A stretch of 64,000 nt of DNA from Methanoculleus sp. (GTDB taxonomy: Archaea > Halobacteriota > Methanomicrobia > Methanomicrobiales > Methanomicrobiaceae). The position numbers were made by a program, and so were the translations under genes. The DNA lies in contig DSBQ01000056.1 of the NCBI GenBank assembly GCA_011045995.1, positions 24,761 through 88,760 on the forward strand, in the 5' to 3' direction. This document shows positions 34,688 to 43,560 of the stretch, piece by piece (positions within the stretch are counted from its first letter, which is position 1; each line of letters opens with the position of its first letter). The notes under the pieces were generated by a model. The model ran no database searches and was not told the origin of the DNA. It saw only the letters and a program-made list of their open reading frames with translations.

Positions 34688-36118
34688 ATGCAGATGCAAG
34701 TGGGCGGCAGAGCGGTGGATGCGGCGTGCGGCGAAAGGATTCCGGTTCTCAACCCCGCGACCGGTGCAGCCATAGACGATGTCCCGGCGGGCACCGCGGA
34801 GGATATCGACCGTGCGTTCGATGCGGCGACGGCCGCGGGGGACGCCTGGGGCATGATGGACCCGCGGCAGCGGGGAAAGATACTGGGCGGGGCGGCCCGG
34901 CTGATTCGGGCGCATCTGGACGAACTCGCCTTCTCCCTTACGGCGGAGCAGGGAAAACCCCTCCCCGAAGCACGAAGCGAGGTGCAGGGGTGTGCGAATG
35001 TTCTCGAGTATTATCACTCCATATCGGGGTCGCTCCGGGGCCAGTCGATGCCTCTTGCCTCCTACGGCTATGCCCTTGTCCGCAGGGAGCCGGTCGGGGT
35101 ATGCGGTGCCATCATACCGTGGAATATGCCGGTCCTTATCGCGGCGTGGAAGATGGGCCCCGCCCTCTGCGCGGGGAATACGATGGTGATAAAACCCGCC
35201 AGTTCGACGCCGCTCACAACCCTGCGAATTGCCGCTCTCATGGAGAGTGCGGGCCTCCCGGCGGGGGTCCTTAATATCGTCACCGGCAGTGGTGCTGCCG
35301 CGGGGGCGGCGCTTGCCGGCCACGAAGGTCTCGGCCACCTCTCCTTCACGGGGGAGTCCACGACGGGGATGGAGGTCGCGGCACGGGCGGGACGCCATGC
35401 GACGCCTCTCACCCTCGAGCTCGGGGGGAGCGATGCGATGATCGTCTGTGCGGATGCCGACCTCGGGGCTGCGGCGGCAGGGGCAGCCGCGAACCGGTTC
35501 TACAACTGCGGGCAGACCTGCACCGCGGTCAAACGCCTCATCGTCGATGAGGCGGTCCACGTCCCGTTCATGGAGCTTCTGAAGGCGAAGGTCGCCGCCA
35601 TCGTAACCGGCCCCGGCACGGAGAAGGGGGTCACGATGGGACCCTTAAACAGCCCGGAGGGCAGGGAACGTATTGCATCCGCGGTTCGCATGACACAGGA
35701 GCGCGGCGAGGGAACGGTCGTCATGGGCGGCGGCATCCCCCGCGGTGCGGCGTGTGCGGACGGCTGGTTCTTTGAGCCGACACTGGTGGCGGACGTCGCC
35801 CCCAAAGCCCCCGTCTGGTGTAAGGAGGTCTTCGGCCCCGTCCTGCCCGTCATGCGGGCGGAGTCTTTCAATGATGCCGTTGCCATCGCCAATGCAAGTG
35901 AGTACGGGCTGGGGGCGTCGGTCTGGACACGAAACCTCGACACCGCCTTTCAGGGGGCGGAGTCATTGCAGGTAGGCGTCGTCTGGGTGAACCAGCACCT
36001 CCGCCTCCCCCCCGATGTCCCGTTCGGCGGGGTGAAACAGAGCGGTGTGGGACGCGAAAACGGCGCGGACGCCCTTGAGCAGTATACCCGCACAAAGACG
36101 ATTCTTATCCGCCGGTAG
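34688..36118 (+). CDS. NAD(P)-dependent aldehyde dehydrogenase
   Basis: A 476-residue ALDH superfamily member. The NAD-binding VCGAIIPWNMPVLI and TMVIKPASSTPLT, general base Glu in LELGGSD (about residue 246), catalytic Cys in NCGQTCTAVKR (about 279) and EVFGPVLPVMRAES are all present, so it should be active. Overall it resembles succinate-semialdehyde or lactaldehyde dehydrogenases; substrate cannot be told. CAGGT precedes ATG 34688. Its 3' end overlaps the convergent carotenoid gene by 14 bases. Confidence 0.93.
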   Translation: MQMQVGGRAVDAACGERIPVLNPATGAAIDDVPAGTAEDIDRAFDAATAAGDAWGMMDPRQRGKILGGAARLIRAHLDELAFSLTAEQGKPLPEARSEVQGCANVLEYYHSISGSLRGQSMPLASYGYALVRREPVGVCGAIIPWNMPVLIAAWKMGPALCAGNTMVIKPASSTPLTTLRIAALMESAGLPAGVLNIVTGSGAAAGAALAGHEGLGHLSFTGESTTGMEVAARAGRHATPLTLELGGSDAMIVCADADLGAAAAGAAANRFYNCGQTCTAVKRLIVDEAVHVPFMELLKAKVAAIVTGPGTEKGVTMGPLNSPEGRERIASAVRMTQERGEGTVVMGGGIPRGAACADGWFFEPTLVADVAPKAPVWCKEVFGPVLPVMRAESFNDAVAIANASEYGLGASVWTRNLDTAFQGAESLQVGVVWVNQHLRLPPDVPFGGVKQSGVGRENGADALEQYTRTKTILIRR

Positions 36119-36890
36119 CGCCGCTTGCCTCCCACGGGCAGGATGGGCGAAGAAGGGTCCATCCCATCACGCCCATCAGCAGGATGCCGGGGATGACCGG
36201 GAGGTAGAGGCCGTGGGCGATGAGATACCCTGTCCAGAGGCAGACCGTCCAGAACCCGCCCGCAAGGGCCATCACCGGGACGCAGCCGTCCCGGGCAGTC
36301 TCTTTTTTTGCGGCAGAGAAGAAGATCGCCGCATAGCAGGTGCCGGTCACCGCCCACCCGATGAAGTTTTGCAGGGGAACGCCGTAATACGCCCCCGGCA
36401 CCTCCCAAGCCCAGAATCCCGCATGGACGGCCGCCGGATCGAAGACGAGGTCAACGGCAAGCCCGACGGCGCCTGCGAGGAGGATGCGGGCAGGGGTGGA
36501 GCGGACCGTCCGGGATGCGATGGTCACCGCGGCAAAGAGGATGGGAGGATAGGCAAAGAGGACCGTCCAGGGAACGATCCCTCCGATTACATACCCCAGC
36601 GTCGCCGAGTAGGTGAAATGACCATACGGGATGCCGGTGAGGATCGCAAGGCCCTCGACCGCCGCCGGGATGAGGGAGAGAAGGGCGACAAGAGCAAGTC
36701 CCTTCCTCCACGAGAGCCACCTGACGAGTGCCGCGTAGGACGGCAGTGCCATGGCGATGATGAAGGCCGTCGAGACGGCCTGGTATGCTGCCCCGTCGCC
36801 AAAACGGACGACCATGAGGCCTGCAAGAAAAAGGGCAATCCCGGCGAATAGGGCGATGGTAGTGTTCTCCGGGCGCTGTATGCGGCTCAT
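36105..36890 (-). CDS. Carotenoid biosynthesis membrane protein (CruF / COG2324 type hydratase)
   Basis: A 261-residue integral membrane protein with about seven hydrophobic segments and family motifs IPYGHFTYSATLGYVIGGIVPW, AVGLAVDLVFDPAAVHAGFWAWE and PLQNFIGWAVTG. COG2324 proteins add water across the end double bond of acyclic carotenoids (CruF; the haloarchaeal version hydrates bisanhydrobacterioruberin). ATG at 36890 follows GGGAGGGAAAA. It is last in the run crtI, crtB, prenyltransferase, cruF, which fits a C50 carotenoid path. Confidence 0.85.
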   Translation of the reverse strand: MSRIQRPENTTIALFAGIALFLAGLMVVRFGDGAAYQAVSTAFIIAMALPSYAALVRWLSWRKGLALVALLSLIPAAVEGLAILTGIPYGHFTYSATLGYVIGGIVPWTVLFAYPPILFAAVTIASRTVRSTPARILLAGAVGLAVDLVFDPAAVHAGFWAWEVPGAYYGVPLQNFIGWAVTGTCYAAIFFSAAKKETARDGCVPVMALAGGFWTVCLWTGYLIAHGLYLPVIPGILLMGVMGWTLLRPSCPWEASGATGG

Positions 36891-36981
36891 TTTTTCCCTC
36901 CCGTTCCGGTCGGTGATCTCAGTTCTCTCCCCCTTCCCCCCCTTTCCGTCGGTCTGTTCATCTCCCCTCCCCTCATCGTTC

Positions 36982-37860
36982 CTACATCTTCAGGTAGACG
37001 AGGACGTCAAATGCGAGTCCCCCGAGGGCGGTGTTGACAAACGGCAGATACCAGTAGATCCGATTTATGGTAACGCTCTCCCGCAGGAGCAGCAGGGCGG
37101 GGAGTGCCGGGTAGATGAGCACCGGGAGAGCAAGCGGGTGACCGCCCGCAAGTGCAAGGACGATGGTGGCAAAGACCGTCCAGAAGATGAGGCAGAGGAT
37201 GAGCGCCGGACGAAAACCTACCCATACCGCGGTCGTCATGATGCCGGCCTTCCGGTCACATTCGATGTCGGGGATGGCCGAGAAGATGTGCATCGCGGCG
37301 ATGTGGCAGAAACCCGCCGCGATGAGGAGCGGCGGGGGGAGGGCGCCTGCCGCGAGGGTGAACCCGAAGATTCCCGGCATGATGTAGAGCATGTTCGATG
37401 AGAAGTCGAGGAGGGGGGTCTCCTTGAACCGGAGCGGCGGAGCGCTGTAGAAGTACGCAAGGAAGAGGAAGGCGAGGAAGACGGCCCGCCCGGTCCAGTC
37501 CTGTACGAGGAGGAGGCCTGCCGAGAATACGGCGACCATCCCGAGGAGGAGGACGAGGTCGCGGCGTTCTCCGTCGATGAGGAGGTGCTCCTTCCCCTGC
37601 TTTTTCGGGTTGATGCCGTCGGTCGCACCGTCCCAGAGGTCGTTTATGCCGTAGATGAAGATGTTTGCCGGGACGAAGAAGTGGAAGAGATACAGGTAAT
37701 AGGCGGGGGTGAAGAAGACGCCCCAGTCGGGCATCCCGAGCGCCACCCCGACGACGTAGGTGCCGCCGGTATAGCACCAGAACCGGAATCGGGAGACGGT
37801 GAGGGCGAGATGCAGGGATGCGTGCATCCGGCCCCGTCCGGCCGCATCAGCGAAGAACAT
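36982..37860 (-). CDS. UbiA-family prenyltransferase, lycopene elongase type
   Basis: A 292-residue polytopic UbiA protein. The first Asp-rich motif is YGINDLWDGATDGINPKKQ (NDxxD) and the second SAIPDIECDRKAG (DxxxD); both bind Mg-prenyl diphosphate. In haloarchaea this class adds C5 units to both ends of lycopene. Gene order with crtB and crtI supports that use here over quinone or lipid synthesis. ATG at 37860 overlaps the crtB end by 14 bases; ATG at 37827 (MHASLHLALTVSRFRFW) matches the family N-terminus better but has no ribosome binding site. Confidence 0.85.
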   Translation of the reverse strand: MFFADAAGRGRMHASLHLALTVSRFRFWCYTGGTYVVGVALGMPDWGVFFTPAYYLYLFHFFVPANIFIYGINDLWDGATDGINPKKQGKEHLLIDGERRDLVLLLGMVAVFSAGLLLVQDWTGRAVFLAFLFLAYFYSAPPLRFKETPLLDFSSNMLYIMPGIFGFTLAAGALPPPLLIAAGFCHIAAMHIFSAIPDIECDRKAGIMTTAVWVGFRPALILCLIFWTVFATIVLALAGGHPLALPVLIYPALPALLLLRESVTINRIYWYLPFVNTALGGLAFDVLVYLKM

Positions 37861-38707
37861 GGGAGTGGGTCCGCCCCCCGCCGGGCGTGCGTGCGATGTT
37901 TCGCGCCACCCCGGAGACGACCCTCAGGGGCGTCGGCTTCACCTTCGCGCGGAAGACCACCATGGGGTCGCGGGCGATAACCCGCGCCGTCCAGGAGTAC
38001 ATGTCCGAGGCGGTGCGTATGGGGATCAGGTACCGGAACGGGATATAACGGTACCCGTCTTCGCCCGCGTCCCGCCACTCCTCGTACCGCTCGATCTGAC
38101 TGCGGAGAAATATCCCGAATGCCCCGGGGTCACGGCGGGCGTCCGCCTCCGTGATGCCGGCAAGGCCGCAGGCCTCATACTCCGCGGCAGGGAGATAGGT
38201 CCGCTCCATGCGGCAGTCCTCCTCGATGTCACGGATGAAATTAATGAGCTGCATCGCCTTTCCGAGAGACCGGGCGGCCTCCCATGACGCCTCGGGAAGC
38301 TCCAGAATCCGAGCCATCATCAGGCCGATCACCTCGGACGATCCATACAGGTAGGTCTCCAGCTCTTCGATGGTGCGGTACGGGGAATGAGTGAGGTCCG
38401 CCTCCATCGAGGCAAGAAACGCCTCCACCCATGCGGGGTCGAAGCGGCACTCCTCCATGAGATGCACGAATGAGTCTATGACGACGTCGCCTGCCGGCAT
38501 ACCGGCACGGGCCTTTCGATAGGCGTCACGGAAGGCATAGAACGCGTCCGCCTGCTGGGGGATGGCGTCGACATAGTCGTCTGCCACCCGGACGAAGCTG
38601 TAGAGGACGAAGACCTTTGCGCGAACCACCGGGGGGAAGAAGAGGGTACTGTAGAAGTATGTCGTGCTCCCCTGCCTGAAGATCGAAAAGAGCTTCCTGT
38701 GCATCAT
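37847..38707 (-). CDS. crtB: Phytoene synthase (squalene/phytoene synthase family)
   Basis: Condenses two geranylgeranyl diphosphates to phytoene. The 286-residue protein has both Asp-rich motifs, DDYVD near the N-terminus and NFIRDIEED in the middle, plus FSIFRQGSTTYFYSTLFFP and RTYLPA. The ATG overlaps the crtI stop in ATGA, and GGAGGGGGG inside the end of crtI serves as the ribosome binding site. It is presumably active whether or not crtI is. Confidence 0.92.
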   Translation of the reverse strand: MMHRKLFSIFRQGSTTYFYSTLFFPPVVRAKVFVLYSFVRVADDYVDAIPQQADAFYAFRDAYRKARAGMPAGDVVIDSFVHLMEECRFDPAWVEAFLASMEADLTHSPYRTIEELETYLYGSSEVIGLMMARILELPEASWEAARSLGKAMQLINFIRDIEEDCRMERTYLPAAEYEACGLAGITEADARRDPGAFGIFLRSQIERYEEWRDAGEDGYRYIPFRYLIPIRTASDMYSWTARVIARDPMVVFRAKVKPTPLRVVSGVARNIARTPGGGRTHSHVLR

Positions 38708-40202
38708 TGAGCCGGATTCCCCCCCTCCTTCGGCGGAAATGCGTCCCGGATCTCTTCTGCCACGATATGGGATGAGATGAGCACCATCGGGACTCCGATG
38801 CCGGGGTGGGTGTAGTGGCCCGTGTAATAGAGGTTGTCCACCTTTTTGCTCTTGTGCGCCGGGCGCCAGAGGGCTGTCTGGAGAAGTGTATGCGAGAGGC
38901 CGAGAGCGGTGCCTTTGTAGGCGTTGTACCGATCGGCAAAATCGGTGAGGGCAAAGATCCGCTGCACCTCGATGGCGCCGCGGATGTCGTCGCCGGTCTT
39001 TGTCTCCAGGTCGTCGAGGACCTTGTCCAAAAAGACCTGTCGCCGTTCGGGGGTATCCTCAAGCCCCGGTGCGAGCGGTATGAGGATGAAGAGGGTGTCC
39101 TTCCCCTCCGGGGCCGCCGTCGGGTCGGTCCGCGAGGGGACGTTGACGTAGTAGGACGGGTGCTCCGGCCAGGCGGCCTTGGCAGGGTCGAAGATGACCT
39201 CAAAGCCGTCCTCCCAGTCCTTGTCGAGGAAGAGCGTGTGGTGGGCGAGGCTTGCGAACTGTTTGTTGACGCCCAGGTAGGCGACCATCGCGGACGGTGC
39301 CATAACCCGCTTCTCCCAGTAATGATCGTTGTATGTGCGATGCTGTTTGTCCAGCAAGGCGAGTTCACAGTACGCATAGTCGGCGTTGACGAGGACGATG
39401 TCGCATTCATGGCGGCCCGTTTCGGTGACGACAGCCCTTGCCTTCCCGTCCTCGATGTCGATTGCCGTCACCGGTTCATTCAGGCGAACCTTCACCCCGT
39501 TGGATGCCGCGATCGCCTCTATCGATCGGGCGACGTTTCGCATCCCGCCTTCGGGATAGAAGACGCCCATCGTAAGATCGATATGGGACATGATGTGGTA
39601 GAAGGACGGGGTGTTGTCGGGCGCCCCGCCGAGAAATCCAATCGAGTACTCGACGATCTTTCTGGCCTCACTGCTCGTGAAGTACTTGGCGACGAAGGTG
39701 TCGAGGTGTTCGAAGGGGTGCATCTTTCGTCCCTCCATGACGAGCTTCCCGTCGAAGAAGTCGAGGACCGAGCGATAGTCCTTGTAGAGGATATCGGTGG
39801 AGAGTTCGTACTTCTCCTTAGCCGAGGCGAGGTACGCCTTCAGCTTCTCCGCTCCCCCGTCCTCGAAGGAATCGAAGAGTTCGTAGTTTTTCTCGAGGTC
39901 TGCGGCGATGTCGACGACCTTCTCGTCGCCAAAGTAGACCCGGTAGGACGGGTCGAGTCGGGGGAGGTCGAAATAGTCCTGCGGCCGTTTGCCGAAGGCC
40001 GCGTAAAAGCGCTCGTAGATATCCGGCATGAGATACCACGACGGCCCCATGTCAAAGGTGTACCCCCCCTCGCTGTATATGCTCGCCCGTCCGCCGATAC
40101 ACTCGTTCTTCTCAAATATGGTGACATCGTATCCTCCTGTGCGAGGAGCGCACCGGCTGAAAGTCCCCCGAATCCCGCCCCGATTATTCCTATCTTCATC
40201 AT
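38704..40202 (-). pseudogene. crtI: Phytoene desaturase CrtI, frameshifted after the FAD motif
   Basis: The N-terminus MMKIGIIGAGFGGLSAGALLAQE (the FAD-binding GxGxxG) lies in one frame from 40202, and the rest, from YDVTIFEKNECIGGRAS to the end, in another. The switch falls at GGAGGAT (40131-40137): one more G (GGAGGGATAC) would restore QEGYDVTIF, the exact family sequence. The remainder is full length, with YTFDMGPSWYLMPDIYERF and the C-terminal YYTGHYTHPGIGVPMV FAD motif. A TATA element (AATATAT) lies near 40243-40250. First of four carotenoid genes. Either a one-base sequence error or a recent frameshift; about 498 residues when repaired. Confidence 0.88.
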
Positions 40203-40384
40203 ACAACCCCACTGTTGCTATGGGCTTACTAGCCATGGCCTCCTCATATATTTTTCCCCGGAATACGCATTATCTGGGATGGACGCTCCTACGGCGCCCT
40301 TCCGTGCAGGTTTTATGAAATGAAACGCATAATATGAAAAGAAAGCTGATATTCAGCCCTGAACGGGATATATGAGTGGGGAAC

Positions 40385-41158
40385 ATGGGTTCGCAAAAAA
40401 TCATCTCCTGGAACGTAAACGGGATACGGGCGGTCGCCAGGAAGGGTAATTTTACCGAGGTCTTCGACGAAGAGGCCGATATCGTCTGTATACAGGAGAC
40501 GAAGGCCCACCCTGATCAGCTGCCGGCCACCATCCGTCACCCGCCGGGGTATTTCTCCTCTTTTGCATGGGCAGAACGCAAGGGCTACAGCGGTGTCGTC
40601 ACCTATAGCAGAGAGGAGCCGCTATCGGAAGGGCCGGGGTTTGCGACCGGCAGGTTCGACGGCGAAGGGCGGGTGATGGTGACCGAACACCCGGGCTTCT
40701 GCCTTTTAAACATCTACTTCCCGAACGGCAAAGCCTCAAAGGCGCGGCTGCAGTACAAGCTGGACTTCTACGAGGAGTGCCTCGACTATCTGACGCGCCT
40801 TGTCGCAAACGGCAGGAACGTCGTCATCTGCGGTGATGTGAATACGGCCCACACCGAACTCGACCTCTCCCGCCCGAAGGAGAACGAGAAGATCTCCGGT
40901 TTTCTTTCTGTTGAGCGGGAGTGGATCGACCGCCTCATCGCTGCGGGTTTCGTCGACACCTTTCGCATGTTCGAGGAAGAGGGTGGCCATTATTCATGGT
41001 GGGACCTGAAGACGCGGGCGAGGGAGCGAAATGTCGGCTGGCGGATTGATTATTTCTTCGTAAACGAAGCCCTCGCGACAAAGGTGACGGCGTCGTATAT
41101 GATGACGGATGTCTACGGGTCGGATCATTGTCCCATCGTGCTGGAACTCGAGAAGTAA
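40385..41158 (+). CDS. xth: Exodeoxyribonuclease III / AP endonuclease
   Basis: A 257-residue Mg-dependent AP endonuclease of base excision repair. [12 protein letters not shown], the catalytic Glu in [45 protein letters not shown] and [11 protein letters not shown] cover every active-site motif. ATG at 40385 follows GAGTGGGGAAC. It is divergent from crtI. Length is normal. Confidence 0.95.
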   Translation: MGSQKIISWNVNGIRAVARKGNFTEVFDEEADIVCIQETKAHPDQLPATIRHPPGYFSSFAWAERKGYSGVVTYSREEPLSEGPGFATGRFDGEGRVMVTEHPGFCLLNIYFPNGKASKARLQYKLDFYEECLDYLTRLVANGRNVVICGDVNTAHTELDLSRPKENEKISGFLSVEREWIDRLIAAGFVDTFRMFEEEGGHYSWWDLKTRARERNVGWRIDYFFVNEALATKVTASYMMTDVYGSDHCPIVLELEK

Positions 41159-41241
41159 TTTCTCTCCTTTTCTCCCACTCCCGGGCAGATTCGGAAAAAC
41201 ATTTGGGAATAAACGTCCCACATTTTTCAAAGGAGCGGACC

Positions 41242-42336
41242 ATGACCAAAGCGGCGGAATCCTGCGGGCCGGCCGGCCCCGAAGCCCTCACTGACCTCGG
41301 ATGGGACGAAGACCTGGAGGCGGCATTTTCCCGGTACAGCGGCCCGTATATTGCCGGAAGGGTTGCATGTCAGCACAAGACGGCCTTTGATGTCCTTGTC
41401 CTGCAGGGGTCGGTGCGGGTCGGTGTCTCCGGCGCCCTCCGGCGACTCGGTAAGGTACCGGCGGTGGGTGATTTCGTGGTGCTACTGGATCACCCCGAGA
41501 CGGGGTCCCGCATGATCGTCGATATCCTTCCGCGAAGGTCAATGCTCTCACGTGGTGCGCCGGGGGAAGGGGCATACGAACAGGCGATGGCCGCAAACGT
41601 GGATATCGTCTTCATCGTGACTGCCGCAGGCGCCGACTTCGATCTCCGGCGGCTTGAGCGCTATCTTGCGGTCGTGCATGCCTCCGGTGCCCGGCCGGTG
41701 ATCCTGATCAACAAATAGGACCTTGCAGATGACCCGGCCGCAACCGCCGCCGAGGCCGCCGGAGTTGCAGGGGCGGTGCCGGTGGTGACAGTGAGCGCCC
41801 GCGAGGGGTCGGGGTTCGCGGCCCTCGACCCGTTTCTTGCTGCCGGTACGATGGTCGTCCTCGTCGGCTCCTCCGGCGTCGGCAAGTCCACGCTCATCAA
41901 CGCCCTCCTTCATGAAGAGGTGCAGGAGACCGGAGACGTCCGCAGCTGCGATGAGAAAGGGAGGCACACCACCACCGTGCGCCAGCTCTTCCGCCTCCCC
42001 GGCGGGGCGCTTGTCATCGACAATCCCGGCATCCGGGAGATTCAGCTCGGAAACGCCGCAGCGGGTATGGGCGAAACCTTCGCCGACATCGCCGAACTTG
42101 CGGAGGGCTGCCGGTATCGCGACTGCCGCCATGACCACGAGCCCGGTTGTGCGGTACGGTCGGCGGTGGAGGCGGGCATTCTCCCGAAAAAACGGCTTGA
42201 AAGTTACCTGCGCCTGACCAAGGAACTCGAGTTTTATACTGAAAAAAATGAAATCGGTCTAAAACGCATCGAAAAGAAGAATTATAAATGGATTGGAAAG
42301 GCCGCAAAAGAGTTTCAGAAGGATAAGCGATACTAA
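41242..42336 (+). pseudogene. rsgA: Ribosome-assembly GTPase RsgA with in-frame amber codon in the G4 motif
   Basis: Circularly permuted GTPase that checks 30S subunit maturation. A single frame of 365 codons runs from ATG 41242 (AAAGGAGCGGACC upstream) to 42336 but carries TAG at 41716-41718, codon 159, inside G4: N157-K158-stop-D160, where the family has NKxD. Before it lies the OB-fold domain (about 35-115); after it the P-loop GSSGVGKST (209-217), DNPGIREI and the zinc site CRYRDCRHDHEPGC. Nothing else is damaged. TAG is an ordinary stop in this window (cbiT, cbiC and others), so recoding is unlikely; a TCG to TAG change or a sequence error would explain it. Confidence 0.87.
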
Positions 42337-42545
42337 AGACGAGTGAAGATTCCTCCGTTCAAAAGATCATTTTAGGGTGGACAAGCCCCGGATATGCTGC
42401 TCACGCGAACCATTCTCCGTGATCGTCTGGGCGTCCGTCGCAATCAGGCCCACAGGGATTATTGGAAAATATTGCGTTCTCCGGCCATGCCGGCAGGTGA
42501 TGCTCCCCGCCGTATCTGCCGGACGGGCCTTTTGCTATTGTCTTC

Positions 42546-43463
42546 TTATTTCCCGTGGTAGATCGCCACGGCCTCGTCGACCGATGCGCCGTCAACGGTG
42601 ATCGCCGATATGGCGTTGCACATGCGCACCGCTTCGTCGAGGGGCTTCTGGTGGATGTTTCTGCCGGTCGCGTTCCCCGCACACCCGCCGATGTGGATCT
42701 GGTCGTAGAGCTGCTGGAGGAATGCCTCCGGGGAGGTGGAGGAGCCGCCGGCACAGACGACCTTCGTACGTCCGGCCGCCTTTGTCGCCTCGATGAGGAG
42801 GTCTGCAGAGGATGTTCCGTCTTTTTTTGGCGCATTGACCTTGACAAAGTCGCTGCCGAGGGTTGCTGCCACACCTGCGGCGCCCGCGATGAGGTGGGGG
42901 TCCTTCTCGTCTTTTACTGCGGTTCCCCGGGGGTAGATCCATAGCACCGTGACCATGCCTGCCTGGTGGGCGTCGTAGATCAGCTGCGCCGCCTCGGTGA
43001 GCATCTGGGGCTCGTACTCACTGCCGAGGTAAATGGTGTACCCGATCCCGGCGATCTCAAGTCCCGTACGTTCCCTTATGTCGACAATCTGGTCGACGGT
43101 GTAGAGCTGCTGGGAGAGCGGGTCCTTCTGGGCGGTCTTGACCAGATGCGTCTTCGAGTTCATCTTCACGAGGTAGGGGACGTCCGGGTAGTCCATCCCG
43201 TAGCGGTTGATGAGGCCGATCTGGGTCGCGAAGACACCGATCCTGCTCTCATCGGCGATGCGGAACAGGTGTTCGGGATCGGCGTCATCCCCGGCAATGC
43301 CCTCGCCGTAGAAGTCGTCGTTCATGTGCTCGACTTTCTGGTCCCCGGCAAAGAGCATCAGGTGGCCGGAATCCTGGGTGATGGTGAGGTAATTCTCCAG
43401 ATATGCCGCCTTTGCAGACTCGGGCACATCCAGGGGAATGATGATTTCAAGCTCCTCTGTCAT
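42546..43463 (-). CDS. DhnA/DeoC-type class I aldolase (fructose-bisphosphate aldolase family)
   Basis: A 305-residue TIM-barrel aldolase. LMLFAGDQKVEHMN near the N-terminus, TVLWIYPRGTAVKDEKDPH and the Schiff-base region FVKVNAPK are visible, and VCAGGSSTSPEAF and GCAGNATGRNIHQKP form the phosphate site. Related enzymes of methanogens act on fructose 1,6-bisphosphate or make the ADH precursor of aromatic amino acids; the longer N-terminal region argues for the former, without proof. ATG at 43463 follows AAGGATTGGGT; a TTG two codons earlier is less likely. Confidence 0.83.
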   Translation of the reverse strand: MTEELEIIIPLDVPESAKAAYLENYLTITQDSGHLMLFAGDQKVEHMNDDFYGEGIAGDDADPEHLFRIADESRIGVFATQIGLINRYGMDYPDVPYLVKMNSKTHLVKTAQKDPLSQQLYTVDQIVDIRERTGLEIAGIGYTIYLGSEYEPQMLTEAAQLIYDAHQAGMVTVLWIYPRGTAVKDEKDPHLIAGAAGVAATLGSDFVKVNAPKKDGTSSADLLIEATKAAGRTKVVCAGGSSTSPEAFLQQLYDQIHIGGCAGNATGRNIHQKPLDEAVRMCNAISAITVDGASVDEAVAIYHGK

Positions 43464-43514
43464 ACCCAATCCTTTCAGTAAGTGGATATTTATGTTTTGC
43501 CAGACGAGGTGCCA

Positions 43515-43556
43515 TTATGCCCCCTCCCCGCGGCGACCGGGGAGGGGATGGCATAA
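43515..43556 (-). terminator. Long hairpin just after the M1 aminopeptidase stop
   Basis: TTATGC (43515-43520) pairs with GCATAA (43551-43556), and CCCCTCCCC (43521-43529) with GGGGAGGGG (43539-43547), leaving a 9-base loop and a 3-base bulge. It begins 5 bases after the aminopeptidase stop codon and precedes the aldolase gene. No T-run follows, so it may stabilise or end the transcript; which one is not clear. Confidence 0.45.
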
Positions 43557-43560
43557 CCGT

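Noticed and set aside
41716..41718. Pyrrolysine read-through at the rsgA amber codon
   Set aside because: TAG ends several ordinary genes here (cbiT, cbiC, aldehyde dehydrogenase and others), no pyl genes are seen, and RsgA has no need of that residue in NKxD.
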